NCBI GenBank assembly: GCA_902984215.1
Contig: CADWAF010000974.1
Location: 1 to 29,060, forward strand
Length of the DNA stretch: 29,060 nt
Direction: 5' to 3'
Source of the DNA: Willaertia magna
Lineage: Eukaryota; Heterolobosea; Eutetramitea; Acrasida; Naegleriidae
Made by a program: the position numbers and the translations under genes. Shown here piece by piece: positions 1-8,996 of this stretch. The stretch's first letter is position 1, and every line of letters begins with the position of its first letter. The notes under the pieces are model-generated. The model did not search any database. It worked only from the letters and a program-made list of their open reading frames with translations, and was not told where the DNA came from.

Positions 1-69
1 TCATAGCTCAGTTGGAAGAGCGCGGGACTTCTAATCCCGAGGTCTTGGGTTCGAGCCCCACTGGAGGTA
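1..69 (+). tRNA. tRNA-Arg (TCT), 5' end cut by the window edge
   Basis: The first about four acceptor bases are missing; the window opens at acceptor positions 5-7. A D arm (TAGCTCAGTTGGAAGAGC), an anticodon stem CGGGA/TCCCG around loop CTTCTAA (anticodon TCT, reading AGA) and a T loop TTCGAGC follow in order. The 3' acceptor strand TGGAGGT ends near 68, with discriminator A69. One T-stem pair looks mismatched. A TTTTT tract at 75-79 is a plausible Pol III stop. No intron is seen. Confidence 0.85.
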
Positions 70-74
70 GAGAA

Positions 75-79
75 TTTTT
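75..79 (+). terminator. Pol III T-tract of tRNA-Arg
   Basis: Five T residues lie six bases after the tRNA-Arg 3' end, the usual position and form of an RNA polymerase III terminator. Confidence 0.6.
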
Positions 80-176
80 GAAGAATATAATAATAAGTAT
101 CCCCTTCATACAAATAGCTCTAAGCCCAACAAATACCTCTTCATGCAACTGTAAATAAGGAAAACTAATTCTCGAG

Positions 177-257
177 CGTCTCGTGGTGTAATGGTAGCAT
201 AGTGGACTTTGAAATAAAGGTCATCCATTGACGGAGGTTCGATTCCTCCCGAGACGG
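177..257 (+). tRNA. tRNA-Gln (TTG) with a 10-nt intron
   Basis: The acceptor strands CGTCTCG (177-183) and CGAGACG (250-256) pair perfectly, with discriminator G257. The D arm is 186-200. The anticodon stem GTGGA (202-206) pairs with TCCAT (224-228) with one G-U pair, but 17 bases lie between, ten more than a normal loop. Placing an intron at 213-222, after position 37, leaves loop CTTTGAA and anticodon TTG. The T stem GGAGG/CCTCC is perfect. The intron bases AAAG (216-219) can pair with CTTT (207-210), as in the anticodon-intron helix of eukaryotic pre-tRNAs. The exact splice points are inferred. Confidence 0.85.
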
Positions 258-268
258 AAGTCAACAAA

Positions 269-273
269 TTTTT
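269..273 (+). terminator. Pol III T-tract of tRNA-Gln
   Basis: Five T residues begin 12 bases after the tRNA-Gln 3' end, a likely Pol III stop. Confidence 0.55.
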
Positions 274-330
274 CTATTTGTTTGCTCCATTTCAATTTTA
301 ACGCTTAGGAAACTGGCTTTCGGAAAAAAA

Positions 331-1713
331 ATGCTAATATCAAGTGAATTTCAAAGTGAGTTGGACACATTCCTTGTGACAATATTGGAAGACACTGGCT
401 ATCGCGGTGTGGAAGTCAGACCATCAACACCCAATAAAACTGAAGTAATCATTTCAGTAATTCGTCCCGTGTTAGCTCTTGGAGAAAAAGCTAAAAGACT
501 GAAAGAGTTGACATCAATCATAGAAAAGAGATGGGGTTTCAAAAAGAATGAACTTGAACTATACGTATGTAAATTTACAGAAAAGAAGAAGAAAGAGGAA
601 AAAGAAGTAGCACCTGTTTGTGAAGAATGGACTTTCGAGGAAGCTCCAGTAGAAGAATCTTGGGGGGATGCACCTACAGAAGAAACTAAAATAGAAAGCG
701 CTTGGGAAATAGAAGAAACAACTATAGAAGGTCTTTTAAAACGTGAAGGTGATTTAGAAGGACATTACGATGCTGTCACTTGTCTTGTTATTCATCCAAC
801 TAATCCAAATACCTTAATTTCAGGTTCAAAAGATAAAAGTATTTTAATTTGGGAAATTACAAAAGATTCAAATAATTCTATTAACAATGCAGAAGTAAAA
901 CAAACATGCTTAGGACATTATGGTCAAATTTCTGATATTTCTATCTCAGTAAACGGTGACTATATAATTTCAGGTTCCTTAGACGCTTCAATTAAAAAGT
1001 GGAGTATAGATAGTGGTAGGGTAGTCAAAAATTTTTCAAATGATTCTGAAATAACATCTGTGTCAATAGATGTGAATAATGAGGTAATAGCTTCTGGATC
1101 TAGAAATGGTACAATTAAATTGTGGGACAGTTCTTCTGGGGAATGTTTATTTACTTCTGGTTATAAAAATAGTCACAGTGGTGCTGTTAGTTGTTTAAGG
1201 TTCTCTCCAGCTCCAGAGTCAAAACTATTAGTTTCGTGTAGTCATGATGGTACTACTAAAGTTTGGAATCTTTCCTCAAAATCAAAATTATCATTCGAAT
1301 GTAACCTTATTAATTATTTTACTAAGGAATTGAATGGTTTATGTATTTCACCTGATGGTTCTTTACTCAGTCAGGGAGGCAACCAAGAGAATTTTAGTGT
1401 TTATGACCTTACCACTAAAGGGTTTTTATATAATTGGTTTGAAAAAGAAAAGATCAATGCACTTTGTTATTCACCTATAAGATATTGGTTATGTTACGCA
1501 ACAGAGAAGTTTATAAAGATTTTTGATTTGGAAAGTAAAAAGATAATAGCTAAAGTACGTCCAGAGGAAGATGAATTGATTGGCAAAAAAGTAGATAAAT
1601 TAGAATGTCTTTCACTAACATTCTCTAATGATTCAACCTTATTATTTGGTGCATATAATGATGGTGTTATTAGAGTGTGGTCTGTAGATTTGAACTGTCC
1701 ACATATATTTTAA
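331..1713 (+). CDS. uS3 N-terminal KH domain fused to a RACK1-like WD40 propeller
   Basis: A single uninterrupted 460-aa frame. Residues about 5-84 match the N-terminal (type II KH) half of eukaryotic ribosomal protein uS3/RPS3: FQSELDTFL, DTGYRGVEVR and LGEKAKRLKEL, with the GxxG loop changed to GEKA. Residues about 85-140 are an acidic, Lys/Glu-rich linker with spaced Trp residues. Residues about 141-456 form a seven-bladed WD40 propeller most like RACK1; for example GSKDKSILIW corresponds to the RACK1 blade-1 SRDKTIIMW, and INALCYSPIRYWLC is close to a RACK1 blade-6 signature. The C-terminal half of uS3 is absent. RACK1 and uS3 are neighbours on the 40S head, so a ribosome-related role is inferred. 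The sequence is divergent, suggesting a paralogue beside normal uS3 and RACK1 genes. The start follows an A-run. Confidence 0.85.
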   Translation: MLISSEFQSELDTFLVTILEDTGYRGVEVRPSTPNKTEVIISVIRPVLALGEKAKRLKELTSIIEKRWGFKKNELELYVCKFTEKKKKEEKEVAPVCEEWTFEEAPVEESWGDAPTEETKIESAWEIEETTIEGLLKREGDLEGHYDAVTCLVIHPTNPNTLISGSKDKSILIWEITKDSNNSINNAEVKQTCLGHYGQISDISISVNGDYIISGSLDASIKKWSIDSGRVVKNFSNDSEITSVSIDVNNEVIASGSRNGTIKLWDSSSGECLFTSGYKNSHSGAVSCLRFSPAPESKLLVSCSHDGTTKVWNLSSKSKLSFECNLINYFTKELNGLCISPDGSLLSQGGNQENFSVYDLTTKGFLYNWFEKEKINALCYSPIRYWLCYATEKFIKIFDLESKKIIAKVRPEEDELIGKKVDKLECLSLTFSNDSTLLFGAYNDGVIRVWSVDLNCPHIF

Positions 1714-1827
1714 CATTGTAAAATTCCCACATTTAAACCGCGCCTTTCTTACTGCACAAAATGCATAACTTGTGAATTACAGAATGTTTCCCGCTCTTTT
1801 AAGGCTACATAAGAGATCAAGAAAAAA

Positions 1828-2391
1828 ATGCTTGACTCCAATTACTTTTTGCTGGCAACCTTAATTTGTTTAGTTATTGGTGCAATTTCTTGGGTCGCAA
1901 GAATTGTTTTTAAATATTTTAGAAGAAGTATGTTATTTAGGAAATTAGAGAGTCAATTACATACTCCTGTTCAACACCCTGATGAGGAAAGAAAGGAAGA
2001 CGATAATGAACGAAATTCTGTAATAATTCATGACAATAATGACTATAATTTTAGATATATTTCTCAACAACCCTTAAGAAATTCTTCTTCGAAAGAAAAT
2101 ACTGATTATAAAGCTTTAGTAAGGTATTGTATAATACATTTAGAAAGATGTGTTTCATCGCACGATTGTGAACTTGCCTTACGAAATGATCAAACAGTAA
2201 GAAGTTATTTTGAATATTTAAAATATAGATGTAATATTAATTGCGAGCATTCTATGTTTTGTGTTGAGATTTATGAAAAGGCAAGTTATACCGGCAATAA
2301 TGTGAAAATAAGTAAAGGAGAATTTGACAAGTTTACAAAATATTACTATCATATTTTATCTCAAATTAATAATTATTTAATGAACCGATAA
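1828..2391 (+). CDS. Small single-pass membrane protein of unknown function
   Basis: 187 aa, starting at an ATG preceded by AAAAAA. Residues 6-28 form one hydrophobic segment, followed by a basic stretch (KYFRRSMLFRK), which predicts a short N-terminal tail and a soluble C-terminal domain in the cytosol. A charged, Asn-rich linker leads to a Cys-containing helical domain at about 90-187 with spaced aromatic residues (SYFEYLKYRC, FDKFTKYYYHIL). The order of an N-terminal anchor followed by a C-terminal YExA-Y-T/G helical pair recalls the C1orf43/NICE-3 family, but similarity is too weak to assign. It lies 114 bp downstream of the uS3-RACK1 gene on the same strand. Confidence 0.65.
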   Translation: MLDSNYFLLATLICLVIGAISWVARIVFKYFRRSMLFRKLESQLHTPVQHPDEERKEDDNERNSVIIHDNNDYNFRYISQQPLRNSSSKENTDYKALVRYCIIHLERCVSSHDCELALRNDQTVRSYFEYLKYRCNINCEHSMFCVEIYEKASYTGNNVKISKGEFDKFTKYYYHILSQINNYLMNR

Positions 2392-2459
2392 GATTATTAA
2401 TTTTTTATTTTAAAATACAATTAGTAATATTTTAAGGTTCAACAGTTATGTTAGAAGAG

Positions 2460-3218
2460 TTAATGGCGACTTAAGCTTTTAAGAGCCTTAAAAAAGTCCC
2501 AAAACTTATCAGCTTCGGTAGTGACCTTTGAAATTCTTCTTCTTGGATGATTTCTTCTTCTTTCATTGTTAAATCTTTCAACTCTTTTGATAATCTTTTT
2601 AAATAATTTATCGAACTTTTTTTCATCTGAAAGTAAGCTTCTTGCATTATTGACAGCATTGTATTGGTTAAAGTACAAACCAACACCGAATTTATCTGAT
2701 AATACTGAACTTCTCCAATCATTTACTCTGCGTTGTTCATTAAAATACAAGCCAACTCCATTTGATATGTCACGATGATTAAACGGTTTTAATTTGAATC
2801 TGAAATCTGACAATTCTTCTGAGTTTCTCCAGTTATTAACACGGTTGTGTTTGTTAAAGTATAAACTAACTGATTTATCTGATAATTCAGAACTTCTCCA
2901 ATCATTTACTACGTTATATTTGTTGAAATATAAACTAACTGGTCTACGAACAATACGAGGGAGTATAAAATTTAAATCTAAATGACTTCTCCAATCGTTA
3001 ACGCTGTGATGTTTGTTAAAGTATAAAGAAACAGCAGCTCTAACTATACGAAGAATTGATGCATCAGCCAAAGCATCAACAAATTCTAAATCGGATTCCA
3101 TAACTTCATCAGCTAATGACCAAACACGACCTAAATATTGACTGTGACTATATAGCTCTGCATCTACCAAGATGGTTGCCAATACGATCACGAGCAAAGC
3201 AGCAACAACCCACTTCAT
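2460..3218 (-). CDS. Secreted protein with five YFN...VNDWR repeats
   Basis: 252 aa from the ATG at 3218. That start gives a clear signal peptide (MKWVVAALLVIVLATILVDA); two in-frame ATGs slightly upstream would blur it. The mature region has five copies of a motif close to SLYFNKxxxVNDWRS between residues about 63 and 210: copies 1, 2 and 4 keep VNDWRS, copy 3 has VNNWRN, and copy 5 has VNNARS. Most copies are followed by LSDK-like spacers. Basic pairs (RR) precede copy 2, and the C-terminus is strongly basic (NNERRRNHPRRR). The short repeats separated by basic residues resemble precursors of processed secreted peptides, but no cleavage is shown. The family is not recognised. It diverges from the TBP gene. 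Confidence 0.72.
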   Translation of the reverse strand: MKWVVAALLVIVLATILVDAELYSHSQYLGRVWSLADEVMESDLEFVDALADASILRIVRAAVSLYFNKHHSVNDWRSHLDLNFILPRIVRRPVSLYFNKYNVVNDWRSSELSDKSVSLYFNKHNRVNNWRNSEELSDFRFKLKPFNHRDISNGVGLYFNEQRRVNDWRSSVLSDKFGVGLYFNQYNAVNNARSLLSDEKKFDKLFKKIIKRVERFNNERRRNHPRRRISKVTTEADKFWDFFKALKSLSRH

Positions 3219-3447
3219 TGATTTTTTATACTGAATGATAATCATCATTACGAAAATTTCTTCCAAATCGCTTCACCCTACAAGGGGCTGATTGCAAAAT
3301 AAAAAAGTAAGAAAAAAAAAGATTGAGGGCTTCAATTTAAAAGAACCACAAGTTAAAGTTCATTTTTTGAAAAATAAAATGAATTAAAAAGAGAGATAAA
3401 AAGATAAAAATAAATTTTGAAGTAGATTTTTTACTACCCGTAAAAAA

Positions 3448-4325
3448 ATGTCCAAAGATGATGTTGACTATGAAGATATTTTAAATAACTTGAATGATTT
3501 CAATAATGTTGCGAATCTGGGCATGGTACCAAGTACTCCAATCCCTTCTACACCATATACACCTGTAAATACACCTATTTCAACAATGCATAAACCTACA
3601 ACACCATTTCACTATACTCCTTTAACTTCACCTCATCCACTAAATACACCATTAAATCCACCAACAACAACTCCAGGAATAAATGTTGCTTCTTCCATGG
3701 ATAATGAACATGGAATAGTCCCACAAATTCAGTAAGTATTCATTTTTTTTATCTTCTTCTTATCCCGATCATTAGAAATGTTGTATCAACGGTGAATTTA
3801 GGATGTGAATTGAAATTAAAAGTAATTGCTCTAAATGCTAGAAATGCAGAATATAATCCTAAACGTTTTGCAGCTGTAATTATGCGTATTCGTGAACCTA
3901 AAACCACTGCATTAATTTTCGCTAGTGGTAAGATGGTTGTTACAGGAGCTAAATCGGAAGAAGAATCTAGACTTGCAGCAAGAAAGTATGCTCGTATTAT
4001 TCAAAAATTAGGTTTCCCTGCAAAATTTACAGAATTTAAAATACAAAATATTGTCGGAAGTTGTGATGTTGGTTTTCCAATTCGTCTTGAAGGCTTGAAT
4101 TGTTCTCACCACAACTATGCCAGTTACGAACCTGAAATTTTCCCAGGTTTAATTTATAGAATGGTTGATCCTAAGGTAGTTTTGTTAGTTTTCGTTTCTG
4201 GTAAGATTGTTTTAACAGGTGCAAAACATAGGGAAGTTATTTACAAGGCTTTTAATAATATATATCCTGTATTAAAGGATTTCAAAAAGGAAGATCAAGT
4301 ACAACCAATACATGAAGAGCAATAA
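3448..4325 (+). CDS. TBP: TATA-box-binding protein (TBP), two exons
   Basis: General transcription factor that binds the TATA element and nucleates Pol I, II and III initiation complexes in the nucleus. Exons 3448-3731 and 3776-4325 flank a 44-nt intron with GTAAGT donor and TTAG acceptor. The splice restores the conserved [14 protein letters not shown] entry into the core. The protein is 277 aa: an N-terminal tail of about 95 aa rich in TP and SP dipeptides, then the saddle of two direct repeats with [12 protein letters not shown] and [15 protein letters not shown]-contact segments such as [16 protein letters not shown] are intact. The start ATG follows an A-run. The gene converges with the membrane-protein gene at 4397, leaving 71 bp. 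Confidence 0.97.
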
Positions 4326-4396
4326 GTTTAAGGTATTAACACATCTTAATGATTGTTAAATAGTTTTGATTGGGTTTTTCTTTTAGTTTTGAATTC

Positions 4397-6534
4397 TTAA
4401 ACAAGTTGGTTGTCTTCCTCTTCGAATAAATCATCTTCATTTGCATTTAATTGTTGTAGCTCCACTTCTTCAAAGCGTAAATCAAATTTTCTTATTTGTG
4501 CTTCTTGTTTCTTCTTGAAATATTTCTTTAAGATAATCACCAAAACCACAGCAACAATTAAGGATGAAAGAAATACTAAGGCCACAATTAACACAACAAT
4601 TTCAGCCTTCATTAAAGCAGCCACAAGTTCTGATGTTAAAACAATTGGTATTGAGGGAAAAGTAAATGGTGGATTTGTCGCAATTTTGATCATGTGAATA
4701 CTATATGAATATTCTGAACTAGGAAGGTAATGTAGTTTTGTAAAATTAATTTTCACTGTGCAATTTTGCTCTAACACTAAAGAAAAAGGTGTCAATTTAC
4801 TGTTTTGCTCTGTTGTTCCATCTTGGTTGATAATAAGCACATTACCTGCAACTGAAGGAACTTGTTGGAAATCGAAATTCAAAACAGCAGTGTTGATGAA
4901 TATCTTTGTTTCTATGGTTTCATTTAGATTAAGGTCAGGTTTCACACTCACAACTGGTTGAGGTAACGTTCCAGTTATATAATCTAAATAAAATATTAAA
5001 ATAACAACAAAATTGAAAACACTTACATCTGGAAGACACTTCAGGTGATTTCTCCTCAAAATCTGGATCAAATGAAACTGCTCTTACCAAAGTAACTCCA
5101 GGATTTGAAATTGTTAATGTTATATTTGATTGAACATCAAACACTCCCTCAGTTTCTGGAAGAATTTCAACATCTTCATCAAAAGTATACAGAATGTGAC
5201 AAGTTTCAGATGGACTACAAGTAAGATCCACATTTAAAGGTCCTACATTTTCTTTTGGTTCAGGTGATATTGTTGGTTTACTAATGTGATATATTTTATA
5301 TTCTTTTAAGATGGACCCTCCTGACCTTGATTCATCTAAGCTCAGACAAGAAGCAATTATTCTACTTCTATCTTTTATCGTCACGTTGCAAATATTAGAT
5401 GTACAATTAATTAAGGAGGAACTACCTTGAAACCATGCCTTAACATTAGAATGCAAAGGGCATTCTATGGAAATAGTAACTTCAGCATAAAACCCATTAT
5501 CACCTTCTAGTTCTGGAGGTGGATTAAAAGTAGGAGTTTTTAAATCCAATTCCATTGTATCTATGAAATCAATTAATCCAATTAATGTAAAGATTTTAAT
5601 ACTTACATTCTCCTGTAAAAATCTCACTTTTTGTACAATTATTTCCTTCAATGAATGCATTAACAACATGAACTTTATCATCATTGGGTATTGAAACTTT
5701 GTCATTATTATTTTCAAGTTTTTTATCATCTACATAAATTGATATTTTTGCAGTAGAATCACTGCTATCTGATGATTCTTTAGTAAATGAAATAGTTACT
5801 GAACTATCTATATATTTTCCTGGTTTTATATTTGGTACAGGTTGACCACATTGTTTCATTAAATAATATTTTTGTGACACTAATTCACTTGCCAACCTTA
5901 ATCCATTTGGATAGATTTTAAATGTTCTTGCACTAACATATGTATAAGAACCTTTCTTATTAATAGTAACAGGAAACATATAAAGAGTCGAAGTTTCATA
6001 ATCTACATTATCTCCCTTCCAAGTACTATACCTAACTTCATAACTTGCATATGCATCATTTGTATCTCTCGTATAATTCAAAACTAAGAAAATAGGATCC
6101 CTATAAAGATAGATATCATTTTCATTTCCTTCAGGCTGAAGCGTTGGTGAGGAAGGCTTACTTAGTGAAATAGTATAATTCGCAATTATAATTGAAGTTT
6201 TTGTTATTAATAATTCATCAATACATAAGGCTTTAAATATTGAATTAGAATAAATTACAGTAGAATACCTTGATATGTTCCTAACAGTATTATCTAATAG
6301 AACCTTATTTTCATTATCTTCAATCCTTAAAAAACCTCCAGCCTTACATTCAAAAGTAACTTCCGTAGGTGTTTCAAAAAGAGTTAATCCATTAACATTA
6401 TTATTCCAATCTGGAAGTATAGATGGTGCATCTAATGTATAGATTACCTTAATTACAAATACAGAGGTTAATATCAACAATAAAATTTTAAACACGAGGG
6501 AAGAACCTTTCGTGTAACCTTTTGCAAAAAACAT
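4397..6534 (-). CDS. Type I membrane protein with beta-sandwich (chitobiase C-terminal-like) ectodomain, three exons
   Basis: Coding exons are 5607-6534, 5027-5560 and 4397-4983; introns 5561-5606 (46 nt) and 4984-5026 (43 nt) have GTAAGT donors and TAG acceptors and join in frame to give 682 aa. The start is the ATG at 6534 after an A-run, giving a signal peptide or anchor (KILLLILTSVFVIKVIYTLDA). The ectodomain has several beta-rich modules with Asn-glycosylation sequons. One, near exon 2, has the pattern LTCSPSETCHILYTFDED...LTISNPGVTLVRAVSFDP typical of CHB_HEX_C_1/Fn3-associated domains. A C-terminal transmembrane helix (VVLIVALVFLSSLIVAVVLVI) is followed by a short acidic cytosolic tail. 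It is probably a cell-surface adhesion or receptor protein; the ligand is unknown. Confidence 0.85.
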
Positions 6535-7087
6535 TTTTTTGATTGTTTTGGAAATTTCTAAAAAAAGAAGAGTGGCCACACTTGATTGATTCTCCTACTG
6601 TTTGTGCTTTTTGTGTGTATCATTAATTATCTGCAATATTCTATACGGATATTGGAATATTTAATAAGAGGCAATTGTTAATTATTAGTGTGTAATATCT
6701 ATTGTTCTAAATTGAAAGAAATCCTTAAATAAGAAATCCGAGCGTGTTGTTTTACTTGATAGCGCAAGCATGATATAACAATCTTAAATGATCTAGATAA
6801 TAAGAGATATAATATTAGTAAATAAAAAGAATCGATCACTTTGTTTATGACATTACTATTTCTACATTTTAAACGTAGATAATACACACTTCAATGAAAT
6901 AATTTGCTAAAAAGTGATGTGTTACAAAAGTGGAAAGGATGAACTTCCAGTATAAAACGTGATATGATTAAATGATACAAATTTCACAAAATCAAATAAA
7001 ATAAATAAACAGTTGAACTTTTTCAGTTATTTTAAGTCTAAACTAAAGTATTAATTGAAAAGCAAAGTCATTAACGATTTAAAAACC
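6535..7087. other. Intergenic region without a supported gene
   Basis: 553 bp between two divergent genes. It is AT-rich with no RNA fold, repeat or conserved coding signal that I can recognise. A 62-codon minus frame at 6699-6887 lacks family features and looks spurious. The region presumably holds the promoters of the flanking genes. Confidence 0.5.
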
Positions 7088-7513
7088 ATGTTGTATTTCT
7101 TATTCACTAATGGTAGATGTACAGTACAAGATCTAATAATCATGTTAACATTATTTACAATTACATTTATATTAATTTCTTCGGGAATATTAGATAATTC
7201 AAAAGAAGAAGAAGAAGAAAAAATAAAACTAAAAAAGAAAAAGAAGAAGAAGCAAAAAGAAAATAATTTAGTAAGTTCTCAAGTTATAATTAACGAAAGG
7301 AATAATAATAAAAGAAGAACTACATTAAGTATTAGTAATAAAAACAATCCTCTTCGTAGAAAGGAAGTAGAAGAGTTAAAAAATCATTTAAATAGATATA
7401 CATTCCCTGACATTAATAATTATTATGAATTATCTAGTTTCATTGAATATTCTTCGAATGAAGAATTAAACAACAAAGACAATATGCATCGTTTAATTAA
7501 TAAATCCATATGA
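7088..7513 (+). CDS. Small Lys-rich single-pass membrane protein, unknown
   Basis: 141 aa from the ATG at 7088, the first in-frame ATG of the open frame. One hydrophobic segment lies at residues about 17-36 (LIIMLTLFTITFILISSGIL), followed by a Glu run, a Lys run (KLKKKKKKKQK) and a polar Asn-rich tail ending RLINKSI. The charge pattern predicts a short exposed N-terminus and a basic soluble tail. No family is recognised. Low-complexity composition lowers confidence that the frame is coding, but its length, a plausible start and its position upstream of another membrane-protein gene support it. An alternative start is the Met just before the hydrophobic segment. Confidence 0.5.
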   Translation: MLYFLFTNGRCTVQDLIIMLTLFTITFILISSGILDNSKEEEEEKIKLKKKKKKKQKENNLVSSQVIINERNNNKRRTTLSISNKNNPLRRKEVEELKNHLNRYTFPDINNYYELSSFIEYSSNEELNNKDNMHRLINKSI

Positions 7514-7638
7514 AAAATATTTTACTAAAAAAAAAATATTTCATTTTTTCTTTTTGTTTTAATTACATTCTTGGCATTCTTAATAAGGAGTTTGGTTGTG
7601 AAATTAAAGAAAATAAAAAAAATTTAAATTAAAAAAAA

Positions 7639-8958
7639 ATGAAGAAATTATTTCTATTTTCTACTAATAAATTTATTTGTAGTTCTTCTTCTTCTTTACA
7701 TCAACAATTCAATAAATTAAAACTTTTAAATAATATACTAGTAATTAATCATAAACAATCTATTCTTTCTTTCATTAATAACAGTAATCATAATACTCTA
7801 TCTAATAATAATAAAAGAAATAAAACAATATTAAGTGAACAATTTAAGAAAAAAGAAGAAGGAAAAACCGAAGAGAAAAAAAAAGAGGAAAATGAAGATA
7901 TTAATAATACATCAAAAGCAAGGATAAAGAAATATACTATTATTGCAAGTATTGCTTTAGCCTTGATAGGAGCATATATTGAAATTTCTTACAGATCTAA
8001 TCCTGAACTTTCACTAGGTAATCATATAAGAAGTTATTTCTATGGATTTCCTTTTCGTAATTATCTTCATACGAATAATGGAGTTGTTTTAGAGATGGAT
8101 AATGATGGTGAAGAAGATAATTCCGAAAAGAAAGAAGGAAATACTAATAAGAAATTAGTTTACGTTTCCGAAGAAGGAAATCTTCATATTTCTTTTCCAG
8201 AATACTTTACTCCTCTAGGATTATTAGTTAATGAATCCTCTGCGTTCAGAGATAATGGTAAGATTAGAATTACAGATATAGTAGGGAATGATTTGATAGT
8301 TGAGTGGAATCGTTTAACTAATGTTTTAAGAACTAATGGTCAAAGTACAATGACTCCAACGGAAGAAGCCTTAAAGGCTTGTGCATATAAATATATTGAA
8401 GGATTAATGGAAAGAACAGATGATGTTCAAATACAAAGGCTAGAACATATCTTTATACCTCATCCTTCACAAATTAAATCATCATCAGTTATAGCCTTAG
8501 ATCCATTACCTTCAGGCCTTGTTTATAAGAAATTCCCTGCAAAAACTGGTTTACACATGGTATGCGTTGTTTCGCATTATCCAGTTCAACATCAACAACA
8601 AGGTAAAGAGAAAAGAATATATAGAGCTGATTTGTGGTATTTAGGATATCCTTACATGTATCATTTATGTTTAGTTTATCCAGAAAAAGCTATGAAAGTT
8701 GCCAACTTCCTTCAACAACATGGTGACAAGATAAAATCACAACAACAAACACCAATTGATGAAAATGTAGTTGCTGAAAAGTTAGTGGAAGAGTTGGCAA
8801 AAAAGTATTCAAATAGACCAGAAATTATTAAACACATCGTTACTAAATCACTACATAAAGATAGAATTACAAATAATCCTGAAAAGATGGGATTACTTTT
8901 AAGAAATGAGTTAATTAAAATACAACACGACAGTTTTTGCGATAACAAAACAATTTAA
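7639..8958 (+). CDS. Probable mitochondrial or other organelle inner-membrane protein, unknown
   Basis: 439 aa with ATG after a nine-A run. The N-terminus (KKLFLFSTNKFICSSSSSLHQQFNK) lacks acidic residues and is rich in Lys and Ser, like a mitochondrial targeting sequence. A Lys/Glu-rich linker precedes one transmembrane segment near residues 102-117 (YTIIASIALALIGAYIEISY). The remaining 300 residues form a soluble domain with a PsbP/Mog1-like flavour only (ISFPEYFTPLGLLV, then beta-rich segments and LYHLCLVYPEKA-type ending); I cannot assign a family. The topology of presequence plus one anchor suggests a protein facing the intermembrane space or matrix. It converges with the E2 gene with 38 bp between stops. 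Confidence 0.75.
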   Translation: MKKLFLFSTNKFICSSSSSLHQQFNKLKLLNNILVINHKQSILSFINNSNHNTLSNNNKRNKTILSEQFKKKEEGKTEEKKKEENEDINNTSKARIKKYTIIASIALALIGAYIEISYRSNPELSLGNHIRSYFYGFPFRNYLHTNNGVVLEMDNDGEEDNSEKKEGNTNKKLVYVSEEGNLHISFPEYFTPLGLLVNESSAFRDNGKIRITDIVGNDLIVEWNRLTNVLRTNGQSTMTPTEEALKACAYKYIEGLMERTDDVQIQRLEHIFIPHPSQIKSSSVIALDPLPSGLVYKKFPAKTGLHMVCVVSHYPVQHQQQGKEKRIYRADLWYLGYPYMYHLCLVYPEKAMKVANFLQQHGDKIKSQQQTPIDENVVAEKLVEELAKKYSNRPEIIKHIVTKSLHKDRITNNPEKMGLLLRNELIKIQHDSFCDNKTI

Positions 8959-8996
8959 AACAATAATTAAAAAATAATAAATAAGAGTACAATAAT

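Noticed and set aside
2566..2985. Two plus-strand repeat-containing frames
   Set aside because: Antisense shadows of the secreted repeat protein.
6699..6887. 62-codon minus-strand frame
   Set aside because: No signal, domain or good start context; AT-rich intergenic sequence.
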